A DNA stretch of 64,000 bases from Bradyrhizobium sp. CSA112 (GTDB taxonomy: Bacteria; Pseudomonadota; Alphaproteobacteria; Rhizobiales; Xanthobacteraceae). Made by a program: the position numbers and the translations under genes. Under the pieces are notes generated by a model, which saw nothing but the letters and a program-made list of their open reading frames with translations, was not told the origin of the DNA and searched no databases. Positions 45,305-55,008 of this stretch are shown piece by piece. Each line of letters starts with the position of its first letter. Positions within the stretch are counted from its first letter, which is position 1. The DNA is taken from NCBI RefSeq assembly GCF_029051645.1, contig NZ_JAACFS010000001.1, forward strand, positions 496,001 to 560,000. Direction: 5' to 3'.

Positions 45305-46315
45305 TCACGTCGGTCTGCCGGCACCGTACGAGTCGACGCTTTGCTTGCCGAAGCCTGGTCGCGGAAGGTTCGGGACCGAAGGCAGTTCGTTCCGCTTGGC
45401 GCATCGCCAGCGCGCGGGCGTATCGCCCGTGATGCGCTTGAAGACGGTCGAGAAATGCGCCTGCGTGCAGAAGCCCACGGCGAGCGCGACCTCGGCCAAA
45501 GGCGTCTCGGTATTCGACAACAGCGATTTCGCGTGTTCGATGCGCTGATGGAGGAGATATTCGCGCGGCCGATATCCCGTCGCAGCGCGAAACTGCGCCG
45601 CAAAGTGCATGCGGGACAGTCCCGCGACCTTGGCAAGATCGGAAAGGCTGATGCAGCGGTCGAAATGCGTCTTGACATACTCCTCGACGCGCCGGAGCCG
45701 CCATTTCGGCAACGCATTGACTTTCGTGAGCGGTAATTCGCGCCGGGCAACATGCATTGCGAGTGTCTGACCGATGCAACGCGCAAATTCCTGGTCAGCC
45801 GAGTTGCCGTATTCAGTCAGCGCCTTTGCAAGCTGATCGGCGAACGGATCGCGCAACAGGACAAGGTCGTTCAGGCCTTCGGCCGTGGGAGACTCCGTTC
45901 CCGATTGCGCCGATGGAAAGCAATTGGCAGGCACATGAAAGTGCAGGAAATCGCACGGCGCATGGAACTGAGCACTGAGCTGCTTCGACGGTGCGCCGAC
46001 ATATAGCGTGCCCGCCGGCATGATGCCGTCGAAAACGGTTTGATTGCCTCTGGTCAGCTTGAGGCGTGTCGTCTTCAAGGCGACCGAGAAGAAGTATCGG
46101 TCGGGAGGCGTTGTCGCTTCCTCCTGCCGGACGGTAGTTCCCGCATAGCTCCAGCGCGAGATCGTGATGTCCTCGGCCGCCGCGCCGACGCTTTGCTCCA
46201 GCCGGCGCCATTTTCGTTCCTGGGGAAACGCGTACGTCTCCTGGGCGGAATCCGGTTCGCAGCGGCTGGCGTGATAGTCCACCCAGGCGCCGGCCGTTTG
46301 CATGTCGGTGAGCAT
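45305..46315 (-). CDS. AraC-family transcriptional regulator
   Basis: 336 aa from the ATG with AGGACG upstream; a longer frame to 46420 is not supported. The C-terminal double HTH is complete: [20 protein letters not shown] and [20 protein letters not shown], ending [11 protein letters not shown]. The N-terminal half is an AraC sensor ([22 protein letters not shown]). It converges with mdcH and so is not at the mdc promoter. Malonate operons are often controlled by a LysR (MdcR) or GntR protein, so a link to mdc is only positional. Confidence 0.91.
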   Translation of the reverse strand: MLTDMQTAGAWVDYHASRCEPDSAQETYAFPQERKWRRLEQSVGAAAEDITISRWSYAGTTVRQEEATTPPDRYFFSVALKTTRLKLTRGNQTVFDGIMPAGTLYVGAPSKQLSAQFHAPCDFLHFHVPANCFPSAQSGTESPTAEGLNDLVLLRDPFADQLAKALTEYGNSADQEFARCIGQTLAMHVARRELPLTKVNALPKWRLRRVEEYVKTHFDRCISLSDLAKVAGLSRMHFAAQFRAATGYRPREYLLHQRIEHAKSLLSNTETPLAEVALAVGFCTQAHFSTVFKRITGDTPARWRCAKRNELPSVPNLPRPGFGKQSVDSYGAGRPT

Positions 46316-47099
46316 TATTTGTTCGTCCTTTTTTCTTGAGTCCTGCTGCCGTCGTGACGACTGCCGAACTGCCGAATGCAACAAGTCGATGTCTGGACGA
46401 TATGTCTGGCCCCGCCGCAAAGCTCGTTATCGATGCTAAAGGACTGTTAGATTTTGCAAATGCACAGGGCGTGGCCGCATGTCAAAAATTGACAATTAGA
46501 TCAAATGAATCAGATGCTTGCGGCTCTAGATCCGCCCTTGCCGGGTTGTTAAAATGCGGCATGACGCAAATACGATGACAGGCAGAGCGCGGCGCCTCTC
46601 ATCTGATCGCGCCGGATTTAGGCGGATGAGCGGAGAGGCGTCGATGCCGAGGGTGAGGTCTGGCTCGACTTTCTCCGCCGGAGGGACCGCAGGCTCGCGC
46701 GAATGGGGAGCACTTCAGCTTCAGGGCGCTGTAGGTGTGTCCTGCAGGCAGTTCGGACGCGGCGGATTCTCTCAACAAATCGGATATGGGATTTCAAGCG
46801 TTTCGCGGGCGACACGCCCCATCAGTGAAGGAACGCTTATCTCGCGCAATCCACGCCGCTGGCGCGCGCAGGGGAGACCCGTCATGATCGATCCTGCTCC
46901 AGACTTTGTTGCTGCCGCTGGTTCGACGCTGACACATAGTGAACTTGCGGGGGCACTCGAGCTCCTCCGTATTTTCGGCAATTCGTATCGTGGCTGCTCC
47001 GGCGTGCAACCCATCCTTGAAGAAACGCCACGCCCATTAGATGCGAGCTGGTGACGGACGCATCGGTATTGAATCAGAAACGGACGATCTCTCGCAGAG
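46316..47099. other. 784-bp stretch without a recognised gene
   Basis: The longest plus-strand frame (46554-47054, 166 codons) is Arg/Ser-rich at its start, and its later part (MIDPAPDFVAAAGSTLTHSE) matches no family I know. A minus frame (46772-47173) overlaps it. The first ~200 bases must hold the AraC promoter. The plus frame ends 45 bases before a strong hairpin, so it may be an unknown or decayed gene. Confidence 0.4.
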
Positions 47100-47130
47100 C
47101 AATGGCCGCCTTGGCGCAAGGCGGCCATTG
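47100..47130. terminator. Perfect 13-bp inverted repeat, terminator-like
   Basis: CAATGGCCGCCTT and AAGGCGGCCATTG flank a 5-base loop GGCGC. There is no T-run on either side. It lies just upstream of a Pho box and may insulate that promoter from transcription of the unassigned stretch on its left. Confidence 0.65.
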
Positions 47131-47166
47131 AGTCGCGCGCTGGCCGCTTCAGCGCGAACTTGCGGA

Positions 47167-47195
47167 CTGTCATGTCTTTGTCATGTTTCTGTCAT
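47167..47195 (+). promoter_or_regulatory. Pho box with three direct repeats
   Basis: CTGTCAT (47167-47173), TTGTCAT (47178-47184) and CTGTCAT (47189-47195) recur with an exact 11-bp period. The PhoB consensus is two CTGTCAT-like heptamers spaced by 4 bp, so three tandem half-sites are visible. The orientation points to the plus strand, where the next gene is the STAND regulator at 47471. No clear -10 element is seen. Confidence 0.7.
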
Positions 47196-47470
47196 GCGCA
47201 GGCGCAACGGGCTTATCCGTCGTCAGTCATGGGGATGCTCCCGTTTGCGGCAGTGAGGGGCGACCAGCGCGTCGTTCCGAGTTTTCATCAGCTTAGAGCA
47301 GGGCGCTTAACGGCAGGCCTGGCTGACGCGCCTGTGATCAACTTAGACTGGAGTCCGAGCAGGCTTTCTAGTATCCCAGCTCAAGACCGGAGCGTTCTTC
47401 AGGCGGACAGCCAAGGTGAACTTGCTCGTAATTGCTCCGAATTGGCGTAACTGGATAGCTGACTCCGATC

Positions 47471-50329
47471 ATGATGCCTGCCGAAGGAGGTCGTCAGCCC
47501 AACGCTGTCGTGTCGTTTGGTCCTTTCAAATTGTCCATGGCGCAGCGGCTGCTTGAGCGCGACGGTACCCCGATTCCTTTGGGTGGTCGGGCCCTCGATA
47601 TTCTCATCGTTCTGGTTGAGCACGCAAATGAGATCGTGACCAAGGACGAACTGCTCAACCGTGTCTGGCCGAACATAAACGTCGGTGAGGGATCTCTCCG
47701 GGTTCACGTTGCTGCCCTTCGCAAGGCGCTCGGGGATGGGGAGGGGGACGCGAGATATCTGACGACGCTGACAGGACGGGGCTATTCCTTTGTTGCGCCG
47801 GTTTTTCTCTCGAACGAGTCCGAGCCGGTGGCCCGGGCTGTTCAAATGCCCGAACAACTCCAGAAGCTACCGGCCTGTTTGACGCGAATGGTGGGTCGCG
47901 ATGAAATTGTCCACGAGATATCGCAGCGGCTGGAATCCGACCGTTTCGTCACCGTCGCCGGACCGGGCGGGATTGGCAAGACCACCGTCGCTGTCGCAGT
48001 GGCTCGTCATCTGCTCGAAAACTTTGCGGGCGCCGCCTGTTTCTTCGATCTCGGGCCGCTAAACGACCCTATGCTCGTACCCAGCGTGGTGGCTTCGACA
48101 CTGGGTCTCTCGGTTCGATCAAGCGATCCGGTGCCGGCCATCATCAGTTTTCTGCAAGACCGGCGGGCACTGCTGGTCCTGGATAGCTGCGAGCACGTTA
48201 TCGATGTAACGGCGGCATTGGCCGAACGCATCTACGCCGAAGCGCCGACCGTACACATCCTCGCAACGAGCCGAGAGTCACTGCGCGTCGGCGGCGAACA
48301 GGTCTATCGATTGCCGCCGTTGAGCGCCCCGACTTCGACCGCATACTCGGCAGCAAGCGCATTGGACTTTCCGGCGGTACGACTATTCGTGGATCGCATA
48401 AGTGCGGGCGGTCGCCCTATCGAATTGAACAATAGCGGTGCCGCCATCGTCTGTGAAATCTGCCACCGGCTCGACGGCCTGGCCCTGGCCATTGAGCTTG
48501 CCGCCGGCCACGTCAATACCTACGGCCTGCAAGGAACCCTGGATCTTCTTGCCGACCGATTCAACGTCATACAGGGAGGCCGGCGTACTGCGCTGCCCCG
48601 CCACCAAACCCTTCGCGCCACGCTGGACTGGAGTTATGACCTTCTTTCCCCGGCGGAGCGGCTGATCCTGCGCCGCCTCGCCGTTTTTGCAGGCCCTTTC
48701 GGACTGGAAGTCGCCCTTTCAGTGGTGGTGGACGATCAGATTGACCGCGCACAAGCGATGAACGGGCTTGCAAGCCTGGTCGAGAAGTCGCTGCTTGCCG
48801 TCAGCACCGAGAGCGCGACGTCACGTTCTCCATACCGGTTGCTTGACACGACCCGCCACTATGCCGCGACCAAGCTCGCCGAAAGTGGAGAAGCGGGCTT
48901 CATTAGACGCCGCCACGCGGACTGTTATCGTGAGTTGTTCGATGCCGGCTCCGCGGGATGTGCCGACCATCTCGACAACGTGCGCGCTGCGCTGGAATGG
49001 AGCTTTTCCGAGTGCGGCGATACCAGGATCGGCATCGCCCTTGCCGCAGCCTCGAGCCTGCTTTTTCTTGAAATGTTATTATTGGCCGAGTGCCAGCAAT
49101 GGGCTGAACGAGCTATTTCGGCGTTTGAGGAAGTTGACCACGGCAGCTGGCGAGAGATGAAACTCCAGGCTGCGCTTGGGCAATCGCTGATGTTCGCCAG
49201 AGGAAATGACGACCGTGCCCGACGCTCGCTTGCGAGAGGTCTCAAACTTGCCGAGGACCTCCAAGACCTGCGCACCCAGCTACGACTTCTCGGAAGGTTG
49301 GGCTTGTTCGACCACAGAACCGGAGACATTTCCAACGCGTTCCTGCTTGCGACGCGCAGTGCGGCCGTGGCTGTGCGGATAGGCGATCCGGCATGTATCG
49401 CCGAGGCAAACTGGAATCTCGGTTTCTTCAACTATTATAGTGGAGATTTGCTCACTGCCGAGGAGAACTGGAAGGCCTGCCTGCCTGAAAGCTCCCTGTC
49501 CGGCGTCGATCCGGATAGCCGAAGCGTGGACCGCGATACGCGCGCGCGTGCGCGTTGTGGGTTCGCGGCGATCCGCTGGCTCCGCGGTTTTCCGGAGCAG
49601 GCCACGAAGATTGCCAAAGAGGCGATGGCGGAAGGAGCTACTTTCAAGGATCCGTCTACGCTCTGCATCTGTCTCCTGTTTGCCGGGGCCACCCTTCTGC
49701 GGATCGGAAACAGATCCGATGCGGAGGAGGTGATAGAGCGCCTGATCGCCAATGCGAGGAGCTATTCGTTTGCACCCTATGAGGCCGCCGGTATCGGCTT
49801 CAGCGGCATGCTGTCGATTAGCCGCGGCCAGGTTGAGGCGGGTATTGCGACTCTGCGGAGAGGCGTGGAAGCATTGCGTGCCAATCGCCAGGAATTGCAA
49901 GTTCCGGTGCTGTTGGGCGGTTTGGCGGAAGGCCTGGCGATGTCGAAACGCTTCGATGAAGCGTTGGCTATCATCGACGAAGCGATCGCCAAGGCTGAGC
50001 AAAACAAGGAATCGTTCTTCAGCCTTGCGGAGTTCTGGCGCATCAAGGGAGAAATCCTCCTGTCAGCATCAGCCTCGAACGTATCAGCGGCAGATGGCTG
50101 TTTCCTTCATGCGATCGAGGAGGCAAGCCGGCAAGGCGTTCTGTCGTGGGAGCTGCGTGCTGCAACAAGCCTGGCTCGATCCCGCGTCCGGCAGAACCGG
50201 CTCGACGAGGCGCGGAGCCTTCTGACACACGTCTACGACAGGTTCACCGAAGGCTTCGGTAGTTGCGATCTGAGGGCGGCCAGGTCGCTACTCGACGAAA
50301 TTGAGCATCTCCAGACGGCGGCTGAGTGA
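47471..50329 (+). CDS. wHTH-STAND-TPR transcriptional regulator (copy 3)
   Basis: 952 aa. The winged helix spans about 12-110 (VSFGPFKLSMAQRLLERDG, GSLRVHVAALRKALGDG, GRGYSFVAPV). The STAND ATPase has P-loop GPGGIGKTT (164-172), Walker B LLVLDSCEH, ATSRESLRVGGEQ and GLALAIELAAGH; a TPR-like helical region ends FTEGFGSCDLRAARSLL. It is closely related in layout and motifs to the copies at 23569 and 27726. A triple Pho box lies about 275 bp upstream. The ribosome site is weak, and the next codon is also ATG. Confidence 0.9.
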   Translation: MMPAEGGRQPNAVVSFGPFKLSMAQRLLERDGTPIPLGGRALDILIVLVEHANEIVTKDELLNRVWPNINVGEGSLRVHVAALRKALGDGEGDARYLTTLTGRGYSFVAPVFLSNESEPVARAVQMPEQLQKLPACLTRMVGRDEIVHEISQRLESDRFVTVAGPGGIGKTTVAVAVARHLLENFAGAACFFDLGPLNDPMLVPSVVASTLGLSVRSSDPVPAIISFLQDRRALLVLDSCEHVIDVTAALAERIYAEAPTVHILATSRESLRVGGEQVYRLPPLSAPTSTAYSAASALDFPAVRLFVDRISAGGRPIELNNSGAAIVCEICHRLDGLALAIELAAGHVNTYGLQGTLDLLADRFNVIQGGRRTALPRHQTLRATLDWSYDLLSPAERLILRRLAVFAGPFGLEVALSVVVDDQIDRAQAMNGLASLVEKSLLAVSTESATSRSPYRLLDTTRHYAATKLAESGEAGFIRRRHADCYRELFDAGSAGCADHLDNVRAALEWSFSECGDTRIGIALAAASSLLFLEMLLLAECQQWAERAISAFEEVDHGSWREMKLQAALGQSLMFARGNDDRARRSLARGLKLAEDLQDLRTQLRLLGRLGLFDHRTGDISNAFLLATRSAAVAVRIGDPACIAEANWNLGFFNYYSGDLLTAEENWKACLPESSLSGVDPDSRSVDRDTRARARCGFAAIRWLRGFPEQATKIAKEAMAEGATFKDPSTLCICLLFAGATLLRIGNRSDAEEVIERLIANARSYSFAPYEAAGIGFSGMLSISRGQVEAGIATLRRGVEALRANRQELQVPVLLGGLAEGLAMSKRFDEALAIIDEAIAKAEQNKESFFSLAEFWRIKGEILLSASASNVSAADGCFLHAIEEASRQGVLSWELRAATSLARSRVRQNRLDEARSLLTHVYDRFTEGFGSCDLRAARSLLDEIEHLQTAAE

Positions 50330-50774
50330 CCTCGCCTGCCGTTGCTTCGGGCCATTTCTATTGCCTGACGAGACATCTACCGAGTGCGGTTAACGCCGCA
50401 AGTTGACGTCGGCCAGATCAAAGGGCTCGTCCATAGAGGACTGCCTGATCATGCCTTGCCTAACTCGAGCACCTCGTCGAAGGTTGTCGTGGCATCACGA
50501 GTTCCCGGCGAGCACTGACGACATCGAGCAGCGCGGACCCATCGTGCCGCCCTTTACAAGGCTCAGCTAATCTTAAGCCTTGTCTAGAAGCGTCGCACGA
50601 GAAACAAGTGCCTTCGAGGTCACCGTCCAGAGCGGATCGTGCGCTCTTGAAATTCGATATCGGAATTTGCGCAACGCTAACGGCGAATTTAGATTCCTCA
50701 ATTCCAATTTAATAGATGCGCTGTGGTGTCCCCTCCTAGGGTTTGCCTGCCGGACCTGATGATTGGAGCCACCA
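50330..50774. other. 445-bp stretch between STAND copy 3 and the sigma factor gene
   Basis: No gene recognised. It is AT-richer from about 50640 to 50730 (GAAATTCGATATCGGAATTTG, then ATTCCAATTTAATAG), where the sigma-factor promoter probably lies. I see no convincing terminator for the regulator gene. Confidence 0.45.
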
Positions 50775-51674
50775 ATGAACGCGCACAGCACGACCATAGA
50801 TAGGCGAGAGATGTTGACCGGAGACAGGTCGCGGGATCTCGTCGGCGAATACGCTACTCTCATCAAGCGATACGGTTTGCTTGAACCGGCGCGGGAGCAG
50901 CAGCTTGCGCGGCGCTGGCAGGAGCATCGGGACCGCAGGGCGACCGATGCGCTCGTCACCAGCCATCTCAGGCTCGCAGCAAAGGTCGCGCGGCGCTACC
51001 AGAGATACGACCTTCCGCTTGCCGATCTGATCGGCGAAGCCAATCTCGGCCTCGTCATCGCGGCTTCGCATTTTGAGCCCGGCCGCGGCGCACGGTTTTC
51101 TACCTATGCCCTGTGGTGGATCAAGGCCGCCATCCACGATTACATTCTGCGGTCGCGGTCGCTGGTCAAGATCGGGACGACGGCCGCACAACGAAAGCTG
51201 TTCTTTGGCTTCCGGCGCGCCATGAGCAAGTTCGGAGGCGACAGGGTAGGGCTCACGCAGGAGGTCGCCGAGGCCGTCGCGCGGGAGCTCGTGGTTCCGC
51301 TTCGCGAGGTGATCGAGATGAGCAGCCGTCTGACGGGAGACGTTTCCCTCAATGCGACCGTCAGCGATGACGGGCCGACCGAATGGGAAGCGATGCTGGT
51401 CGATCATTCGCCGAACGCCGAGGCGATCGCCGTCGAACAGGATGAGAGTGCGCAAAAGGCGAAAGCGCTTCGTTCGGCCCTTGATGTACTGACGGCGCGG
51501 GAGCGACGTGTGTTCGAGGCGCGGCGGCTCAGCGAGGATCCGCCGAGCCTGGAGGAGCTCGGGCGTGAGCTGTCCATTTCCGGCGAGCGCGTTCGGCAGA
51601 TCGAAACCGTGGCCTTCGAAAAGGTCAGGCGCGCTGCCACCAGGAATTTGAGACCTGCTCTCCTCTTGGCGTGA
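50775..51674 (+). CDS. rpoH: RNA polymerase sigma factor, RpoH (sigma-32) type
   Basis: 299 aa from ATG 50775 (a TTG 12 bases upstream is unlikely). Region 2 is intact (VTSHLRLAAKVARRYQRYDL, PLADLIGEANLGLVIAASHF, RFSTYALWWIKAAIHDYILR), and the RpoH box is QRKLFFGFRR in place of QRKLFFNLR. Region 4 HTH is PSLEELGRELSISGERVRQI. Alphaproteobacteria often have several rpoH paralogues for heat or oxidative stress. This copy stands alone, upstream of the RND pump but separated from it by 150 bases. Confidence 0.92.
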   Translation: MNAHSTTIDRREMLTGDRSRDLVGEYATLIKRYGLLEPAREQQLARRWQEHRDRRATDALVTSHLRLAAKVARRYQRYDLPLADLIGEANLGLVIAASHFEPGRGARFSTYALWWIKAAIHDYILRSRSLVKIGTTAAQRKLFFGFRRAMSKFGGDRVGLTQEVAEAVARELVVPLREVIEMSSRLTGDVSLNATVSDDGPTEWEAMLVDHSPNAEAIAVEQDESAQKAKALRSALDVLTARERRVFEARRLSEDPPSLEELGRELSISGERVRQIETVAFEKVRRAATRNLRPALLLA

Positions 51675-51825
51675 GAGGCGGCGAGCTGCACGTCAGGACC
51701 AATGCAAATTCTAAATCGGTTTTTAATTGAGAACACTGCGTCCTGTCGTCATGTGTTGGCTACCTCCCGTAGATTTGTTGGCCGGCTTGCAACGCCGTCG
51801 GCGCGGAACGCAGTAAGGACAGACG

Positions 51826-54800
51826 ATGGGGATCGTTCGATTTGCGCTAAGGTTTCCGCACACCTTCTACGTGGTGGCAGCCCTGATCCTGTTTCTCGGT
51901 GTCGCCGCCATTTGGTCGATGCCGACCGACATATTTCCGGAAATCCGCATCCCGGTGGTCACCGTGATCTGGCAATACACCGGCCTCACGACGCCGGAAA
52001 TGGAGCAGCGCGTCACCACCTACAGCCAATATTCCATCAGCGCGAACGTCAACGGCATCAAGAGCATGGAAGCGCAGACCCTCAACGGTCTGTCGATCCA
52101 GAAGATCTACTTCCAGCCAGACGTCAACCTCGACCTCGCCATCGCGCAGATCGTCTCGGCCACCAATTCCATTCGCGCCCTGATGCCACCCGGCATTCAG
52201 CCGCCCGTCGTCGTGCAGTTCAATGCGTCGAGCGTTCCTGTGCTGCAGCTCAGCCTCAATTCGGAGAGCCTGAATGAGCAGCAGCTCTATGATTTCGGTA
52301 TCTATCGGGTCCGGCAGGAATTGGCGCCGGTTGCCGGCGTCACGCTGCCGACGCCGGCCGGCGGCAAATATCGTCAGATCATGGTGGATATCGACCCGGA
52401 CAAGCTTCTGTCCCGGGGATTGACGCCGCTCGACATCGTGAATGCGGTCAATACGCAGAACCTGACGCTGCCGTCGGGAACTGCGAAGATCGGAGACACG
52501 CAATACACGGTGCGAACCAACGCGACCCCGGCGTCGATCGACGATCTCAACATGATGCCGGTCAAGTTCGTCAACGGCGCCACCGTCTTTTTGAAGGACG
52601 TGGCTCAGGTCCGCGACGGCTCGCTGGTGCAGCAGAATATCGTGCGTCAAGACGGCCGCCGATCGGTTATGCTCAGCGTAATCAAGAACGGCAATGCTTC
52701 TACGCTCGCGGTCGTCAACAGCGTGAAGCATGCGCTGACGGCCATCCGGGCGGCCGCGCCGGCGGGACTCAAGGTCAACGAGTTGTTCGATCAGTCGGTG
52801 TTCGTGACAAACTCCGTCAATGGCGTATTGCGCGAAGGCGCGATCGCGGCTGGCCTCACGGCACTGATGATTCTGATCTTTCTTGGCTCCTGGCGATCAA
52901 CGCTGGTCGTTATGATTTCAATCCCGCTGGCGATCCTGTCATCGCTCACCGTGCTGTATTTCCTCGGCGAAACGCTGAACACGATGACGCTCGGCGGCCT
53001 TGCTTTGGCGGTCGGCATACTGGTCGATGATTCGACGGTGACGATCGAGAATACCCACCGGCTGTGGACCGAAGAGGGTATGCCGCTCTCCGAGGCGACG
53101 TTGCATGGCGCCGCCGAAATCGCGGGGCCCACGCTGGTGTCGACGCTTGCCATCAGCTGCGTCTTCACATCGGTCCTGTTCCTCGATGGGCCAGCCAAGT
53201 ACCTGTTCACGCCGCTGGGACTGGCCGTCGTGTTCGCGATGCTGGCTTCCTACGGATTGTCGCGGACGCTGACGCCGATCACGATCGGCTTGCTGCTCAA
53301 GGGCGAACGCCGTCACACAGACAAAGGGACGCCTGCAGGTCTGTTCTCGCGGCTCTCCGCCGCATTCAATCGCAGCTTCGAGCGGCTGCGCGATGGATAC
53401 TCGAATCTCCTGACGACGCTGCTTCGGCGGAAGGCCATCATTCCCTTCGTCGCCGTGTTGATACTCGGCCTTGGCGCGGTGATGGCCACGTTTGTCGGGC
53501 GCGACTTTTTCCCGCTGATCGACGGCGGGCAGATCCAGCTTCACGTTCGCGCGCCTGCGGGAACGCGCATCGAAGCCACGGAGGCGATCTTCCAGGCGGT
53601 CGAGGACAAGATCCGGGAAGTCATTCCCGAAAAGGACCGCTCTTTGATTGTCGACAATATCGGATTACCCGCTCGGTCCTACAATCTGGCATTTGCTGAC
53701 GGGTCGACGATCGGAGTCAACGATGGCGTGATCCAGGTGGCGCTCAAGGAGGGTCACAAGCCGACGGCAGACTATGTCAAGAAATTGCGCCAGGTGCTGC
53801 CCGCCGCATTCCCGGAGGATGTCTTCTATTTCCAGGCGGCCGATATCGTCACGCAGATCTTGAACTTCGGACTGCCGGCGCAGATCGATGTCCGAACCGT
53901 GGGCGTTGATCCGGGAAACCTTGCGGTCGCAAAGCAACTCCGTCAGCGCCTGGCCGCGATTCCCGGCATCGTGGACGCGCATCTGCAGCAGGAAGTCGAT
54001 GCGCCGGCCTTCTACGCCCAGATCGACCGGACCCGTGCCGCGCAGCTTGGCCTCAATGCCAGCACGATCGCGACCAACATCAATGTCAGCCTGAGCTCGT
54101 CCGCGCAGGTATCGCCCAATTTCTGGACCGATCCGAAGTCTGGGATCCCGTATTATCTGGCCGTGCAGACGCCGGAGTACAAAGTCAACTCGCTGAATGC
54201 GCTGCAGAATACACCGGTCTCCACCTTGCTGGCGGTGAGCGGCCAGACGATCCCGGGCATGCTCAGCAATGTCGCGACGTTCAAGCGCGATAAAGTCGCG
54301 ACCAACACGAACCAGAGCAACATCCAGCCTGTCTTTGACGTGTACGCCAGCGTGCAAGGCCGCGATCTCGGCAGCGTCGCGGCCGACATCAACAAGGTCA
54401 CGGCCGAGTTGCAGAAGCAGCTCAAACCCGGCAACTCGATTCAGGTGGTCGGACAGATCCAGAGCATGAACGACTCGTTCCGAAACCTGGGTATCGGGCT
54501 GCTGTTCGCCGCGGTCTTCGTCTATCTGCTGATGGTGGTGAACTATCAGAACTTCGGCGATCCATTCGTCGTGATCCTGGCGCTGCCGGCGACACTGTGC
54601 GGCATCGTCACGATGCTGTTCATCACCGGGACCACGCTGAACGTTCCGTCGTTGATGGGAGCCATCATGGCGGTTGGTGTCGCTTCGGCGAACTCCATCC
54701 TGCTCGTGACGTTCGCGCGCGAGCAACAACTGAAAGGGCACTCGGCCCTGGAGGCCGCGCTGAGCGCCGGCTACACCCGGATCCGTCCGGTGCTGATGAC

Positions 54801-55008
54801 GGCGGCAGCGATGATCGTCGGCATGATCCCGATGGCGATCGGCGGCGCAGGCGAGGAACAGAATGCTGCGCTCGCACGCGCCGTCATCGGCGGACTGCTG
54901 TTTGCAACCCCGACAACGCTGCTGATCGTGCCCTACCTGTTCGCCATGCTGCGCAAGGGCAACGACGGAAAACCCCACCATGGCGTATTTGAGGAAGTAC
55001 CGGCATGA
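51826..55008 (+). CDS. RND efflux permease (AcrB/HAE family)
   Basis: 1060 aa, full length, with 12 membrane helices and two large periplasmic loops. The TM4 proton-relay motif is GGLALAVGILVDDSTVTIEN with paired Asp. TM11-12 region: GAIMAVGVASANSILLVTFA and MIVGMIPMAIGGAGEEQNAA. It exports drugs, solvents or metals by proton antiport; the lack of a metal-RND (CusA) signature favours organic substrates. It precedes its adaptor, the reverse of the common order. No outer-membrane factor gene is in the window. Confidence 0.94.
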   Translation: MGIVRFALRFPHTFYVVAALILFLGVAAIWSMPTDIFPEIRIPVVTVIWQYTGLTTPEMEQRVTTYSQYSISANVNGIKSMEAQTLNGLSIQKIYFQPDVNLDLAIAQIVSATNSIRALMPPGIQPPVVVQFNASSVPVLQLSLNSESLNEQQLYDFGIYRVRQELAPVAGVTLPTPAGGKYRQIMVDIDPDKLLSRGLTPLDIVNAVNTQNLTLPSGTAKIGDTQYTVRTNATPASIDDLNMMPVKFVNGATVFLKDVAQVRDGSLVQQNIVRQDGRRSVMLSVIKNGNASTLAVVNSVKHALTAIRAAAPAGLKVNELFDQSVFVTNSVNGVLREGAIAAGLTALMILIFLGSWRSTLVVMISIPLAILSSLTVLYFLGETLNTMTLGGLALAVGILVDDSTVTIENTHRLWTEEGMPLSEATLHGAAEIAGPTLVSTLAISCVFTSVLFLDGPAKYLFTPLGLAVVFAMLASYGLSRTLTPITIGLLLKGERRHTDKGTPAGLFSRLSAAFNRSFERLRDGYSNLLTTLLRRKAIIPFVAVLILGLGAVMATFVGRDFFPLIDGGQIQLHVRAPAGTRIEATEAIFQAVEDKIREVIPEKDRSLIVDNIGLPARSYNLAFADGSTIGVNDGVIQVALKEGHKPTADYVKKLRQVLPAAFPEDVFYFQAADIVTQILNFGLPAQIDVRTVGVDPGNLAVAKQLRQRLAAIPGIVDAHLQQEVDAPAFYAQIDRTRAAQLGLNASTIATNINVSLSSSAQVSPNFWTDPKSGIPYYLAVQTPEYKVNSLNALQNTPVSTLLAVSGQTIPGMLSNVATFKRDKVATNTNQSNIQPVFDVYASVQGRDLGSVAADINKVTAELQKQLKPGNSIQVVGQIQSMNDSFRNLGIGLLFAAVFVYLLMVVNYQNFGDPFVVILALPATLCGIVTMLFITGTTLNVPSLMGAIMAVGVASANSILLVTFAREQQLKGHSALEAALSAGYTRIRPVLMTAAAMIVGMIPMAIGGAGEEQNAALARAVIGGLLFATPTTLLIVPYLFAMLRKGNDGKPHHGVFEEVPA

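Noticed and set aside
47160..47450. Plus-strand 96-codon frame beginning at the Pho box
   Set aside because: Its start lies inside the Pho box and the peptide has no recognisable character; a regulatory reading fits better.
53665..54981. 438-codon minus-strand frame opposite the RND permease
   Set aside because: Antisense shadow without recognisable protein features.
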